NCBI GenBank assembly: GCA_023079485.1 | Contig: CM041090.1 | Coordinates: 8,554,519-8,618,518, forward strand | Length of the DNA stretch: 64,000 bases | Direction of reading: 5' to 3' | Source: Archilochus colubris | Taxonomy: Eukaryota; Chordata; Aves; Apodiformes; Trochilidae | Part shown: positions 11,791 to 25,880 of the stretch, piece by piece | Layout of the letters: the number at the start of each line of letters is the position of its first letter | How positions within the stretch are numbered: the stretch's first letter is position 1 | Notes under the pieces: model-generated | Seen by the model: the letters and a program-made list of their open reading frames with translations, nothing else | The model's database searches: none | Told to the model about the DNA's origin: nothing | Translations under genes and position numbers: made by a program

Positions 11791-14700
11791 TTTGCTCTGT
11801 AGTTCTGAATGTTCCTTTCTCTTTGAGGGAAACCCCTTGCTGAGGTAGAAGCCAAAGTGGTTGTGAAGTTTCCCCTTTGGCCACTAGATGCTAGCCCAGC
11901 ACAGCTTTGTGCAGCCCGAGCCCACAGCAATACTCGGTGCTCATAGAAAGAAGGGAAACACATAGGAGGGTCTAAGGTTTAGCTGGTGGTTGCTGTCCTA
12001 TATGCAATTATTTCGGTGCAGGTTACGAGAGGTTTATTGTATTAGGAACCATCACGCCTTATGAAATGAATAAAACCCCAAAATGCTAATTGCAAAACAA
12101 CACTTCCAGGTTTCAGATAAGATTCGGCAGCCAAAATGAAGCAAATACTAGGGAAAAGAAACTTAAAGACATTTTTCTGTAGTGAAGAGACATATGAAGC
12201 ATCATATATGTATATAAGATGAATATCTTAATCAAGTTTGAATAATTTAGAAATTCTCCTGGTGTACTGGTGTTTCTTTAACAGTTGTGATTTCAGGTGG
12301 TTTTGAGAATAAATAATAAGTAGGCCATAAATAAAATTTATTCTTCATAAGTGTAGGGCTTTTTTTTACATGAAAGAGAAAAAAAAATAAGGTAGGAGAA
12401 TATGAGAAAACTTACAAATTCAAAAACTTGAAAGTCAGGAATTGCCAGAATCATGGTGTGTATATTCTCTTGATTTGGTCCGTGTGTGTATACATGATGA
12501 GAGCCATTAAATTAATAAATATACTCCTTTTTCTATTTCATTTCTATTATTTCTATTTCTACTTCATTTAGTGCACATGAAATGGTAGTTATTTATTAGT
12601 TACTTTTCCATGCTACTTCTTCACAGATATACCCCTTTGCGTTAATGTACAAACCATACAGGCTCTGCTTTCAATATAGAATTATTGTTTATATCTTTGT
12701 AGCATCTTCTGTGTTCATAGCATACACATTTTCTACCCACAGTCACTGAACTTTGAACTATTCTGTATGGCACCTAGAAGGCCAGATGTTCATGTTATCG
12801 TGTTATGATGTAACAAATCATCTTATCTTGTGGATAACAGGCTGATCCACAGAGGATAAACTCAGCATTTCTCAATTAAATTAATTAATCTCATAGCCTG
12901 CACGAGAAACCAGTTCTACAGACTTTGGTGGCTGTTGAGCAAATGCATTTTATGTTCAAAGCCCCAACTGTCTGTGGCTACCATAGGTACTCAGTACCTT
13001 TGTAGGATGCATTCCAGATTTGGGAGCCAGGAATGTTTGTCCCTGCGTGATGCTGAACAGATGGAGTGGAATCGCTGTCTCCAAAGCATCCCCCAGCTGC
13101 ACTGGGCAGCCCCCTTTCCTGACACAGCCTATCCTGTCTCTTTGGGCTCCTCTGCATCAGATAAAGTATAGGACACAATCCTGCCACGAAGACTGCCCTG
13201 CTTACCTAATTTTGAATATTTATCCCGAAAGAGTGGCATACCGAATGTAGGTGGGAAACCGATCCCGGCTCCGGCGCTGTGCTACATCGCTACCGGGTCA
13301 GCGAGGGGCACTGTTGTCATTCCTTAAAGGAAAGGATGGTTGGGAAGGTACAGGCTCTTCGTACCCAGCCCTGGAGCTACCCAAACAACCTGCCCGGCTG
13401 CGCCAAGATTGCTCTACCCTGACAGGAAGGAATATTTCAGAATTAGAGACACGAAAGTGACCCCGTTGCCTTGTACATGGGCTTTTTGCTGAGGTTTTGT
13501 TTCACAGCTCTTCCACCCGCTGTGAAATTGCCTCGGAGATCTGTCTGATGGGAACCCGGAGACACCGAGTCACGTTGGATTCAGACAGTGACTACTTGGT
13601 GTGATTCAACTCATCTGAATTAAGATAGAGACAACAAGCAGCACCTCATTGCCAGGCTCTGATTCATTGGTTTCGCAAGGAGGGCCCAAACTTTAAATTT
13701 AACAAGCCAAATTTACCTATTTCATTTCAAACTCCTTCCATGAATGCTGCAGACAACCTAAAGCATCAGATCCTGATCTCGGTTGCTGTGCATGTGGAGG
13801 GGGAAAACAGCAAGAGCTTCAACAGATTTATATTAGATTGGTTCCATTTGTGCTGAACTACCACAAAACTGTTTTAGCCTTGGAACTGGCAGCTTAGTTA
13901 CATTACTGTGAAGGTCCTGGTCACTGCACCAGAGATAAGATTACAGAAGGCTTTTGCTTTTAATGGCATTTCTGCCAGCTTGTACTTCTGTCATGAATAT
14001 TCTTTTAAAATAGCCCTCAGAAGGCAATTAAGAAAAACAAAAAAATAAGGAGAACAAAGAGACTGTCATTAGTAATACAAGTAGGGTTTAGTTTCTGAGA
14101 AAGGATTAACATCGAAGACAAAGAGCAGAATGAGAAGGCAATTGATGTTGTCATTATCAGCAATTTCTTCAAATTAAGTTGGCAAGTCCTGTATTCAGCA
14201 TGCAATATTCATTGTAGATTGGCATTTGAAAAGAGTTGTACGAATTAAAAATAAATCTTTAGAGCAGGGTGGCAGAAATATGGTCTGGATTGAGACCTTG
14301 GGTATCAGGGTTCCACTGCAACTCCTGCTGTGCAATATGTCCCTTCGGCTTGGGGAGATCCTCTGTTTTTTCACTGTTTTCCTGATCTCTCAGGGAAAAG
14401 TTAAGCAAATGAAGTTTTTGGCAGACCAGCCTAAACTGGGGCACTTGCATTGCTGTCTGTTTTGCAGACCTATGTAGAAACTATGTAGCAGACCTCAGCA
14501 AAATGAAATGCATAACCTGGTTTAGAGTGAGGGAAACATTAATAATATTACTGTGAAAGAAAATGAGATTTCTTCACAGTAGGGAAGAGCTTCACCATGC
14601 AACTAATGGTGAGTTTAAATAGAGTATGTGGTAGGGACAGCTGAAGAATCTCAACTAATTTATATCATAATAGGATTTGCTTGGTGAGGAGCTCACTCCA

Positions 14701-15077
14701 GTGAGAGGAATGAAATGTCACTGAACATGTGGAATTTCAGAAAGAAAATGAGTTAGTAGCCAATGAACTATGGTGCAATATTAACTCTGGCACTCTCCTT
14801 CAGCTCATATAATCAAGCAAATATCATTAAGAAGATGGGAAATGTCAGGATGTTGTTGCCTATCCTTCATGCTCTAAGGCACAGCACTGAGATGGTGGGC
14901 TGATGGTCCCTGGTGTCTGCCAGTCCCTGGCTTTGTTAAGGAATGCATTGAAATGCCTTGATTTTATCCTGATGCAGAATGAGAAAACCGGGCAAAACCT
15001 CCCAGGATCAGATATTTGTTCAAATAATGTCATTAACAAATCTGATGTTTTTGGCCTTTATTATCTTCTAGCTTTGC
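11791..15077. other. Intergenic; CpG-bearing patch near 13200-13560
   Basis: No gene supported. Around 13215-13310 and 13450-13580 the sequence carries more CpG dinucleotides than its surroundings (for example 'gatcccggctccggcgctgt'), with homeobox-like AT motifs afterwards (13690-13730). This could be an old regulatory element, but I have no conservation data. The overlapping frames at 12935-13460 look like chance. Confidence 0.4.
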
Positions 15078-15522
15078 TTAGCTGAGGCCACCGAGTTCAC
15101 AGAGACCTTGCTGCTGCCTCTCGTCCCAGCAAGTTTGCCCTTGCAGTGCTTCTCTTAGCGCTTCCCACCATTCTTTCCTGTCCTGCATCTCTGCTGCTCC
15201 TGCCTCTTTTCCCCCTCTGCACTCCCTGCTTTCTCTCCTGCTTTTGTCTGCTGCTCCCCACTGCGCCTCTCTTACTCCTTTTGTCGTGTCCCTCGTGGCT
15301 GTGTGTGCACCACCCACCCACCCACCCACCCGTCTCTCAGCCTCCTCTGCTCCTCCTGCTTCTGCTCCCTGTGCATCTCCCGCTTCCCCTCCTGTATCAG
15401 CCTCTCCACCAGGCACAGCTGCTGCTCTTCTCCCCACCTCCACCACTCCCGCTGCTGCCGCTGCTCCAAAAACAGTTTTGACCAGCTCTCCTTCCAAACA
15501 ATGAGGCTTTGACCTCTATCCC
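15078..15522 (-). other. Purine-rich, coiled-coil-like block, unassigned
   Basis: The + strand is strongly C/T-rich; read on the - strand it is G/A-rich and partly coding-like. An acceptor-like 'aatcttctcccag' ends at 15523, followed by a frame containing KLFLEQRQQREWWRWGEEQQ and then ERLIQEGKREMHREQKQEEQ, a heptad-like charged helix. That frame loses sense at a CCCA/GGGT microsatellite (15308-15330). Beyond it a different frame reads MQDRKEWWEALREALQGQ. It could be an exon of a coiled-coil protein broken by repeat expansion, or a purine tract that imitates one. No family is recognised. Confidence 0.25.
15308..15330. repeat. (ACCC)n microsatellite
   Basis: About five units of CACC/ACCC in a row, inside the pyrimidine-rich block. 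In - strand reading it is GGGT, which could form a G-quadruplex. Confidence 0.9.
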
Positions 15523-15530
15523 CTGGGAGA

Positions 15531-18500
15531 AGATTTCACAGCCAAACACGTCTCACTTGCAGGAGCTTTTCCTGATATTCAGCCCGTTTCCTTCTCCCAT
15601 TGCTCCTACTTAAATCTCTTTATATTGAACTAACAGCTTGCGCCCCGGGCTAGGTGTTTTACCCCTCCTTTTCTGCCTGTTGCAAAGAACGGCTGGATAC
15701 AGATAGCAAGGCCAAAATGAAGAGGGACACCCGCAAAATACGCAGCATTGTGTATCCAACTAAGCAAGCTCCTGTCGTACCCAGAAGGAGCAGTGCAAAC
15801 ACTTTTACCATAATGAAAAATAGTCCTCGTGCCTTACAAAAATTCACCAAGGGCCAAATCTTGATCAGTTTTTATCCATCTGAAGGAAAGATACTTTCAC
15901 AGACAGCTGTGTCAACAGTCTATGAGCCAGGGGCAGAGTGAATCTGAGCTCCTAGAGGGGAGACAGTGATCTGAAATAGGTGAATAAGGCCTAAAATGAG
16001 TATGTTTGGATGCAGATGGAGAGGTTTGAACCCAGGACACAGAGGAGAAAAAACATGAAGCTCAGAGAGAGTGCAAAAGCAGGAGAGACTGAGTTCAGGT
16101 AGTGCAAAAGAAAGGGAAGAAATCTGACAGACCAAGGGGCAGGAGGGTAATTGCACAGCTGGATATGGGCTGGGGTGCAGTAGGTGACCTGCAGTGGGAT
16201 GATGTGGGCTGGGTGGGGCCAAAATCTCCCCCCATACACACAGTCAGGTCACCAAACTGTGGAAGTGACTGAAGTCATCTGTGAAGAGACTCAAGTTTTA
16301 AGGGCAAAGACTCTTTTTTGACTATGTATCAGAAAATTGTTCAACAGAATAGAGATTAAGACTGGTACTAAAGCTTCATTTCCAATTTACAGTTTCTGAG
16401 GCAGCCAGCTGATGTCTCTAAACATGTGTCTCAATGGCTGGTGTGAAATCAAAGGGGTTATCTACCCACACAATCATCTGGATGGACTCCTTGCTAGACT
16501 CAGCATGGATGCCCAGGACAAAGACTGTAGGTTCACTCTGTAGAGTGAACCAACTAAAGAAAGGTGAAGATTTTCTGTTCCTTCCTATCCTGCCTCCCAG
16601 CCACATCTTCCTGCCACTTACTCAACTCTGGCACTTGTTTGTACCCTTTCATCCACCATATCACCCTTCCATAACCACAAAAATATCCATTTCTTTCTTG
16701 TGATCAATTTTCTGCTGGTTTAGTGAATTGTTTCCTAGAAAGAGTTTGGAGAGTTTTAAAGCAGGGAGCAGGACTGTACAGCTGGGCATGGGACAGTGGA
16801 GATGAAGGGAAGATGAAGTATGATTTCTCCTCCTTTTATAAGCAAGACTTTAACTCATCTCAGTTTACAAGGCACTACACCCTGACAGAGCATCTCCCTC
16901 CTCCTCTCCAGTTTTAAAATGTGCTAACCAATATGTACCCATTAGCACATTGTAAGGGCTGCTCTTTTTCCTAGTCTAGACAGGCTTTTCAAGAGACATG
17001 CAGATCTGCCTTCAGGCATTTTGTCAGGGCAATCCTCAAAAGTACCTTTCAGAGGCTCAAAAGACAACTTCAGATAGCAATTTGGAATCTTATTCTCAGT
17101 GCTTAAAATACCTTATATTGTCCAAAGCAAAAGCTAAATTATTAATACCAGCTGAATTAATAACAGTGAAAACCACTCATTAGAAATTATAATGGCACTG
17201 AACACCATAACAGATTCCCTACAGTGTAAATCAACCTGGCCCCATTTGTTTAATGAAGCTACAGCTGCTTACAGCAGCCAAGGACCTGCCCTAACATTTT
17301 CTTGCTTTTGCTTGTACCTAACATAACGTTGCAGCTTTCTTGCTCAATTTTTCTGCCATTCTTATAATTTTTTCCTTAGAGGGCTTCGTTAGACATAGCA
17401 AAGACTGCTTGGTAATTTTTATGTCTAGCCTCCTATTTCCCTTGCTACTCCCCCATGCAGTAATTTGTGTGGGGAAAAGGTAAATCAGAGCCACATGTTC
17501 CTTTTATAAGCCTGAGATAAAGGGTAGCAGCAATGTCCTTAGCTATGAATTCACCAGGATTAGTCAAAATGCTGTTAACTATGGAGAAGATCACAGTACC
17601 AGCAAGCTTCCTCTGGTTTGCATGTTACTTTTTGGGGTGTGCTTTTTTCTATCAGTATAAGAGGCAGCTGAAGGTGGTATAACTAGGCAGAGACCTCCTC
17701 CCCATGACAAGCTGGCACAATTAGGTATGCCAGACCCAGCCAACCAAACATGCTGTATCTGATGGAGCATAGGCACTAGCTGAAAGAGTGAAGAATGTGC
17801 AGACATTTTAGATTTTATTTAATTGCTGCTGTAACAAAAAGAACTTGTCAAATTTGCTTTATTTTCTTGATGGAAAAATAGTAGAGAGGGATAATACAGA
17901 CTTTTTTTTCCAATGAAATGATAGTAGTCACATAAATCTGAAAAAGACCACAAAACATTTTTGTTTTGAAATTTTGAGATGCCACCATTGTAGTGTGTGT
18001 GTGTGTGTGTGTGTTTCTAATCTGTCTGTTTTATTTCCTGTATTGGCGAGGGAAGTTTGCATCACTGGTTACATCCCAGGGGAGTTATGGTCTAATCAGT
18101 TTCTGCATTTCTAGAACAAAGATTAGCATTATTAGTGGGTCAAAGAAAAACCTGCTTCATTAATATCATACCTAGGGAATAACAGTCCAACAAGTCACAG
18201 CATTGCATTGTCAGCTGTGATCTATTCCACTGAAGTCAAGAACATCACTGTGGAATCACACCTACATGAATGCAGACTAAAATTCTCAGTCTTACTGTGG
18301 CTCTCATATCTGTTCCCAGGTATGTGAATTAGCATTTCCCTGAAGCCTGACCCTTGATCCACCTAAATACCTGATGAAGACTGCAAAGCTGACAATTTGA
18401 ACAGGTATTTAATTCTTCCCACCAGATATTTTTAGGAACTATTTGTTTCATCCCACATTTCCTCATTTTTTCATCCCCATATGAAGTTACATGTTCTCAA

Positions 18501-20874
18501 AAACGTGTATGTCCTGTGCTCATATCTACACTGAAAGTTAAAGCCACAGGTCATTCTAGCACTTCAGGTAATCCTCTTGCACCAGAGCTTCTGGCTGGTG
18601 TTTGTTAGTAAAATATTTGCTTAAAATCAGTGTTGTCCCGAGTGTTTCCAAAAAAAGTTGTCAATAACTTCTAATGAACAGTTGTTCAACATGCACTCAG
18701 CAGTTCAGGTACTCACTTGTACCACCTGTAGCTACGTGGCTTCAACGATGAGTGTTGTCTTCTGCCAAACTAAGATTGTTGCAGGGATTTAGATATAACT
18801 GACACAGATACTGTTTTTTTTTTTCCCCAAAATCAATGTTGTTATTCATCTCAGACTGAAAGACTTGGGGGATTTTTTTCTCCCACTTCATTTTGAGTTC
18901 TGAGACATGCAATGCCTTCCTGAAGCTGCTAGCACTGATTCTCAGTGATTAACACATTGATGTCTTTGCTTTAAAGACAGAAGACACTCTCACAGTCATA
19001 CAGTGGGACCTCCTGATACTGATGTCCTCCTAGGATACTTCTATCATCTGGCTCAAGTTTTGCTCAGAGCCACCATGCCTTGCTGTAGGCCTTGTTTGAC
19101 AGGAGATACTGCACCTGAAGTACAGCAGAAAGCTCACCAATGTAACTGTCCTCCTTTTAGCAGAAAACTACCATGACTGCAGTGTAAAACCCCAGACAAT
19201 ATTTTCACCAGCTTGGTGGAAACTGCTGGAATAAATGAGGATATGGACAGGTCAGCTTACAACATGATGAACTTGGCTGTGAACTGAAGTGCACCAGCAC
19301 CAGGCACACGCAGCCACCCAGCATAGCCCAACATAAACATGAGGTGGTTGCTTTTTCTCCTCCCAGGGCCAAACAGTCTCAGGTTACTCCATGCTGACTG
19401 TGGGCAGAAGCGTGTCTCTGCACTGGAAGCTTCACAACCTTTGATGATTTAATGTGTCTGTACCCTGAGGACAGGACTAGGTATTCCTAGTTTTCAGTCT
19501 CAACTCTTGATCTTTTTAAAGACTCACTTAGCTCTTCTTCACTCATTTCCTTTCGACCTTGCTGGCTTAGACCAGGCTTTGGTCAGGTGAGATGGCTCTG
19601 GGAAGCTTTCCCACTGTGGAGATAGCTACTCCATTACCTCTGTTACTGTACATTTGTTTAATTAATTGCTCATTTTGTTCCTGAGCTGTTGTGCTGCCCC
19701 AGTGCACTTATGGTATGCATGAGTGCCTAAAAGGTGACGAGGCTCCTAGGGAGGACTCTGTCCCTTTCATTTATTTATAGAAGTTGAGCACATGATCCCT
19801 TATTAATTGCAGGCACCATTCACTCAGCCTGACTGGAGATAAAGTGGCACAGGCTCCAGCCTCTCTCAGCTGGCACTGATGGCAAGTGAGGCAGTAAGGG
19901 CCACGCTGCTGAGAGCAGGACTGATCAACCTAGATCAGGAAAGCAATTAAACTTTATGTGGCATTTGAACTGTGGACCTGGAGGTGCACAAAATAGCCTT
20001 TGGCCACTCTAAGATCTTTTTTTTTTAAGTGCTGTGACTACTTAACAGAGGTAATTGTATGAGCATAAATCAAGGGTCCTGTTATTCCTCAGGAGGCCAA
20101 CATTTATCACAGCAGACCTTAAAATGAATTTGAAGCAAAGAAATTTTGAGAATTTATGTAGCAAATGACTTATTGTCAACAGGCCATGTAGCAGAAGCTT
20201 CAGCAACAGCAGCTGAGACAAGGAGCCTCATCACTACGCGGGCTTGTATTTAAGCACTGAACTATGGCAAAAGTTGACAAATGTTTCTTCCAATAGGACT
20301 TCTGGCTTAAATAGCCCACCTGATCTCTTCCCTGAGCTGCTCTTTGGGATGTGTGTTCACTTTTGGAGTGCACCAGGGCCCGTCAGGCAGTCTGGGACAT
20401 CATCCAAGCCCACGAACAGCTACAACAGCAAACCAAAGAGGGGCTGCCACAGGGTGGGAAGGGGAGAGGCTGTGAGGAAAGGGGAAAGGGTGTGAGGTCT
20501 GCTAGAGCCAGCACCACTCCTAAACCCCATCCTTGTCAGACTAGTTCCTAGCAATTCAAAGCCCTGGGATCTTTACTTTTCTTCTGCCCACAGACAACTT
20601 TTGTGGCTTCCTCAGTCACTGAACTGGGGATTTCCAGGTGGACTTCATCCACCTTCCCAGTTCCTGGTGTGTGAGCAGGGAGTGGATGCAGTGGGGTGGG
20701 GACGCTGCACTTAAATAAGACATGGTCAGTAGTTTTCCCTATTGTACACATGCAGGGCAGGAGATGGGAGGAGGTGACAAGAAGTTGTCCTCCATAGTAG
20801 ATCTGTGGCTTAGGAGAGTTCACTGAAGCATAACATCTTCCTTGCCAGGCTACCTCGGGTCCAGCACAGAGAAT
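15531..20874. other. Intergenic, no supported gene
   Basis: I recognise no gene, RNA or transposon in this stretch, apart from a GT microsatellite at 17993. The + frame 15654-15941 (95 codons, Lys/Arg/Ser-rich, containing KRDTRKIRSIVYPTKQAPVV) is the most protein-like, but it has no family match and no splice context that I trust. Frames at 15920-16239 and 16418-16703 are unconvincing. Confidence 0.45.
17993..18014. repeat. (GT)11 microsatellite
   Basis: An uninterrupted run of GT dinucleotides of about 22 bp. Confidence 0.95.
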
Positions 20875-20985
20875 TTATTGTCCTGGATTCAAGCCCAAGG
20901 ACTGCAGCTCTGGCTCTGCTACTATCAGAGTAGTCTGGGACCAACATTTTACCTGTAGTTCACTTTTCACCATCTGTTAAACATC
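20875..20985 (+). mobile_element. MIR-like SINE relic (weak)
   Basis: The order of phrases 'tcctggattcaagccc', 'ctctggctctgctact', 'gtctgggaccaacattttac' and 'caccatctgttaaa' follows the core of the ancient CORE-SINE MIR in sense orientation, heavily diverged. Recognition is by pattern only. Confidence 0.45.
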
Positions 20986-23900
20986 TTAAGACATTTGCAC
21001 TGTACGTCAAACACGCTGAGTTCTGTATTAGATGGATTATAATTAATGAGTAGTTACAATGTGGCTGTTGGAAGACTTCCACAGAAAGTGGAGCTTCTTT
21101 TATCCTCAACAGTCCTGCTCCCCCTATTCATCCTCTGCATGGTTTCCGTGCTGAATCACACAGCACTGATCTGGTTTTCCTTGTTTGTAAGCACTGCTTT
21201 TTTCCAATACAAAAAGGAGATGCTAAAGAAGGTTGTTGACTTCGTGTAATTTCTCTGAGGTGCTCAGATACCAGCTGCTGAGCATAGTCTTGATAGATGA
21301 GATTAGATAAAGAAGGAGTGAGATCAAATAGCAGTTTTCTGTTACTACCTTCCAGACAGTTGAGATGGAGCTCAGATACTAATGTGATGGGCATCCTAGA
21401 AACACCTAAGAAAGATAGGTCATTGAGAAGCAACTAAATAAACCATTCTCTCCCCCTACAATTGTAGCCATACAGATGCTTTCCCCCCATCCCATTAAAC
21501 TCTTCTCTGTTCCCAAGAGGCAGCGGCCTGGGTCTCTATAGGTATAATATTTCTGGCTCTTTCTGTCTGTCCACAGTGACTGTTGCAAAACTGGGCTTAA
21601 AGAGGATATGTAGCAAAAATGTGAATTTGTGCATATGAAGCTTTAAAAATTCATTATAAAAAATGCTATCCCTTCTTAAAATTACCAAGAATGATGATTC
21701 TAATTGCCACAATGTTTGATTATAGAGCTGGGAAATGTACTTACACCAACAGGTTGAATTTTACAATGTTTTGTGAATTAATCCTATGCCTTGGAAAGTC
21801 TCTGATACAGATTTTGTGTTAATGAATGGGTTTCACAGATAATGAGTACTCAGTAGCCTGTTAGCACTAAATAAGTTCAGAAGAGTTCTGCTCTATTGGG
21901 ATTTCAATCTTTTTCTCAGTCGAAATACTTGCCATCTAGTTTTGATCAACAGTTAGAAAAGAATAACTAGCTTCCAGGAAAACTTCCACTGAAGTTGTCA
22001 TGGGAATTATGCTTGGAAGCATTTTTGGGAGACATGCTGAGAAAGGATGGAGAATCAAGTCTTCCCACATGAAGACACAATATCAGACAATTCCAAGCAC
22101 TTTCATCCAGATACATTTCAAATCATCCTTCTCCTCTGTCCTGTTCCCTGTGTATTCTGACAAACCATTTGCACTCATTCTAGCAAAATGTAGAGGATTT
22201 GGGACCATTGCATCCAGGTAGATACAGTTTCCACAACCTTCCTGGGACCCTTTTCCTCCTGGTCTTCTACCCCACTGGATCAGAGACTCTGCCCATCATG
22301 AGAAATGTGAGAAGAATTTCGTACTTTGGTTCCAAGATCAGTCCATTTCAACCATGGTGCCTGAAAGCTGGCAACCAGGGTTCTGCTCTGGGTATGAGAG
22401 GTAAACTGCCCCATGCTCAGATCAGAACCTGGACAACAGAGTATGCCTGAAGAAGGGCAGCATTTGTAGAAGGCTTCCCCTGTTGTCTTGAACAAGAAGG
22501 ACACCTTGTGCCCCACAAACTTCTCTTGAAGTTTCTTATTGAGATGAGTCTCTCCACCTTGGAAATTAGCACACCATAGAGGAAATGACCATAGTAGAGC
22601 AAAGAAACATCCCCCTATGTTAAGCCAGCACAGCAGCAGTGTCATTAGTTATTTGAAGGTATCAGCAGACACTGTAGCTGGACTCTAGACTGTGACACTG
22701 GTGAGGCTGCATTGCTGTCTGCACTGTTTAGAGCTCCAGTGTCAGGGAATTGAAGTATTTCTAATAGCATGTCAGCCAGCTCTGCTCAGAGATGAGCAAC
22801 ACTGAAGTGAATAAGAGGAGATTTCTAGAGTCTCTTATCTCCTGTAGCATCACTGTTCCAGAAATCCTAGCATCCTTTCCTTAGGAGGAAGCTTCTGGCT
22901 GCCCTTGGCATCACTGAATGATCTATTTGTTAGAGACTGTTTAGGCTCTGGACCAGTGCCCAGTTTTCAAATCCCATACACTTTGTGCTACAAGGGGTGC
23001 CCCTTCTGATCCTGGTGTTTCTCTTCCACCTTGGACTGACACTACAGAGGTTTGGGCCAGAAACTTCTCCATTACCTCTCTGGTAAGAGTCAGTTCTTCC
23101 GACGAGACGTGGTCTCCAGAAGCCCCAAGTGTGGTGGTGTGTATTCCAGATTCCACTTCAATTATTCACACAGGGCTGCAGTGAGCTACCTGCCACTCAG
23201 ACAGCCTCTCTCTTTCACTTTTCTTTTAAATAAGATATGCTCTCCTCTAACAACAGAGAAAGGTCTTAGGAGCTAACATGTATTTACTCTAAGTGGGATT
23301 CTTGATCCTACCCTTTTGAAAAGGACATCTCCTGTAAGGTATTGGCAGCAACTCCAAAGACAGTTTTGGTGGAAAGACTTGCACCATTTGTATTGATCTG
23401 GCAATTAAACAGGAGCAAATCTCTAGATGTCTGTCCCTCAAGCTTTAGAGACTTCAAGGCCTGCACCTCAGCTTTGAGGCAATCATGTTCTGTAGGCTTA
23501 AAATAAAGAATTTTTTGTTTTAAAAACACAAGGACCCTCTAGCTCTAAAGCTTCTTTTTGTGCTGAAAGATTAGGTCTCCTGAATCCTGAGAATCCAGAC
23601 TGAACCATTCAAAGCCTTGGGGCTGTTCTTGGTTTCTTCTGACTGGGCAGAAGTGTTTTTGTCTTGTGTTCACACACCTCAGAAAAGATCGGCAGCTGGC
23701 ATCCCTGTGCTGGAACCCAGTGAGCAGCAGCCAGTGATGTGCTGTGCTGCACATCTAGGGTATCTAAATGTACAAATGGACAGAGACCCTTTCTGGACTA
23801 CTAGGAATTATGCAATAGACTAATCAGAGATGGTATTTAGAAAGGGATTTTCCACTGTAGTCCCAGAAAGTCTTGGATTCCACCTATAAAAGGCATACTC

Positions 23901-25769
23901 TGACTGGTGGCCCAAGGGCCACGCCTTGCCCACAGAAAATTCCTTTAGTTTGCTGGAAATGGGAACAGCTGCTAGGATTGCACACAAGGCCCAGCTGCTG
24001 AATCACCCCTCTGGTGCCTGTCCATAATCAATAATTAAGAGTCAGGACCAGGCACTTTTGCATCCACATGACCTGCAAGGCAGGGTGTGGGGAGAGGTTT
24101 GCAGAATCACCTGGAGAGTTGGCGTTGTTCTGCTCCCAGGGGCATGTGTGGGGGAGTGTGCAATTGTTTTACACTGGGCTGCCAGGTCAGACAGGGCCAG
24201 CAAGACAGTAGAACATACAGCTTTTAGCTGTGTTCAGATGCTACAGAACTTTGTAGGATAAAAAAGGGAGGACGAGCATCACTAATAGGATCAGCTGGAC
24301 TTTCCCCTGAGGTGAGGTTTTGTTTGTACTGCCTAAGAGCAGGTACCATAGTTGAGCTGAAAAAGGTGCATTTTTATATAACAAGGCCAAGACAGAGTAA
24401 GGCTTGGTTCTGTCAAATGTCTCCGCAACTACTTTATAGGCACTTGCTCCTGAGTTCATGAGCCCCAGTTAGATGACAAATGCCCTGGAGCAGCTGCTAT
24501 TGGGAAGGAGATTTACAGCAGTGAGTGCTGATCATGGGGATAGTGAAGGACATCAGAAATGCTGGGGCGTGTGTGGGGCCTCACCCTTCTCTAGCACTCA
24601 GGTATTTACTTGTGGCCTTGACTTAGGTACCAGTGTCCAGTGGGGATTCATAGCCCACGAATTATTTCCTAGAAGTAGTGTTCCGTTTGGACACAAGTAA
24701 CTGGTCATCAGACATGTGCTTGATATTGTAACCAACCTACCCATTAGAGCAATGCACAAAACACAGCAGCTGTAACCACTTTCCTTCAAAAGCAAAGCTG
24801 GAAGAGGAGGCAGCCACATGCCTCATTGTGTGTTATGGCTGGTGGTTAGCTCCCACACCAAGGAAATGTCAAGAAACAGAGCAGTGCCCTTGAATCCGGG
24901 TGCTGTTCATCTGCTTTTCAGCTCCTGCAAAATCTGTTTGCCAGCCATGGTGCTGCAGGAGCCTGGCAGTGATGCAGTGTGTGAAAGCCATCATGCCTGG
25001 TAGTCAGGCTGTGCAAACAAAGCCTATGCTCAGACCCCTTCCAGGACACATTCAGGTATGTCACATTGTTCACAAAGGCATTTATAAGAAAAATGGAATT
25101 CTTGGAGTAACTTTTCCTAAATTTCCAGCCCTCCAAAGTTAATTGTGTCCAGCCAGCCTTGTTTGGGTTGTCTGTAAAAAGTACAGACTCATTTTTGAGT
25201 TTGTGTTCAGGTACTGTACACCTATCTGACCACGTAACCTTACTGCCTCTTCTCACCACCTTCCTGGCTGTCTCCCTGTGTTGTAGTGGAGCCACAGCAC
25301 CAGCTTTGCTAACAGTGTGTTCTCACTGTGGTTGTATGAGGCAGTATCAGTATTAGCAACACCAAATATCTGGCAATCATTAATCTAAGCCACCAAAAGG
25401 CAAGGGTTTCCTTTAAAAACAAATGTTTTTAAGAACTAGTAAGTGTGTAGGAGTCATTCTACCAGACTTGTTGCATTTCAGTATTGAAACTCTTCCTTTC
25501 AAGATTTTCCCCTCCATGACTATGGTTAGAAATAATATTTTGATTCATGAGCTGGGTGTGTGAGAAACCACTAGATATCTTGAGGCTCACTATGATTTGT
25601 TTAAATTGACAGTGTTGTTCAGCGGTGGATAAGACTATCTGACATTTAAACTTAGTCAAAAAAAAAAAAAAATTAAGTAGGTAGAAAATGTCACCAGACT
25701 GGAATGGTAGCTGACTTTGCAAAGGTGTAAAGGGCAGTGAAGGATGAGTGGTGCCAGCTGCCTGCACAG
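20986..25769. other. Intergenic, no supported gene
   Basis: No recognisable gene or repeat beyond short homopolymers (A run near 25659-25672). Many small frames occur on both strands (for example 22280-22645 -, 24918-25295 -) with no motif, family resemblance or splice signals. Confidence 0.5.
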
Positions 25770-25880
25770 TCCCTCAGCTGCCATGAACTTCCTGCATGGC
25801 CTTGGGCAAGTCACTTGTGTCACTTGGCTTCCCTGGGCCTCAGTTTCTTACCATTGCAAAGAGTGGGGCATTTCCTCACT
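25770..25880 (+). mobile_element. MIR-like SINE relic
   Basis: 'ccttgggcaagtcacttgtg' near 25800 and 'ctgggcctcagtttcttacc' near 25833, followed by a purine-rich 'gagtggggca', match the best-known conserved segment of the MIR SINE in sense orientation and in the right order and spacing. MIR-type CORE-SINEs were active before the amniote radiation, so relics in a bird are expected but few. Confidence 0.75.

Noticed and set aside
15654..15941. 95-codon basic + frame
   Set aside because: Composition is protein-like, but I see no family, promoter or splice support. Recorded as a weak lead only in the intergenic entry.
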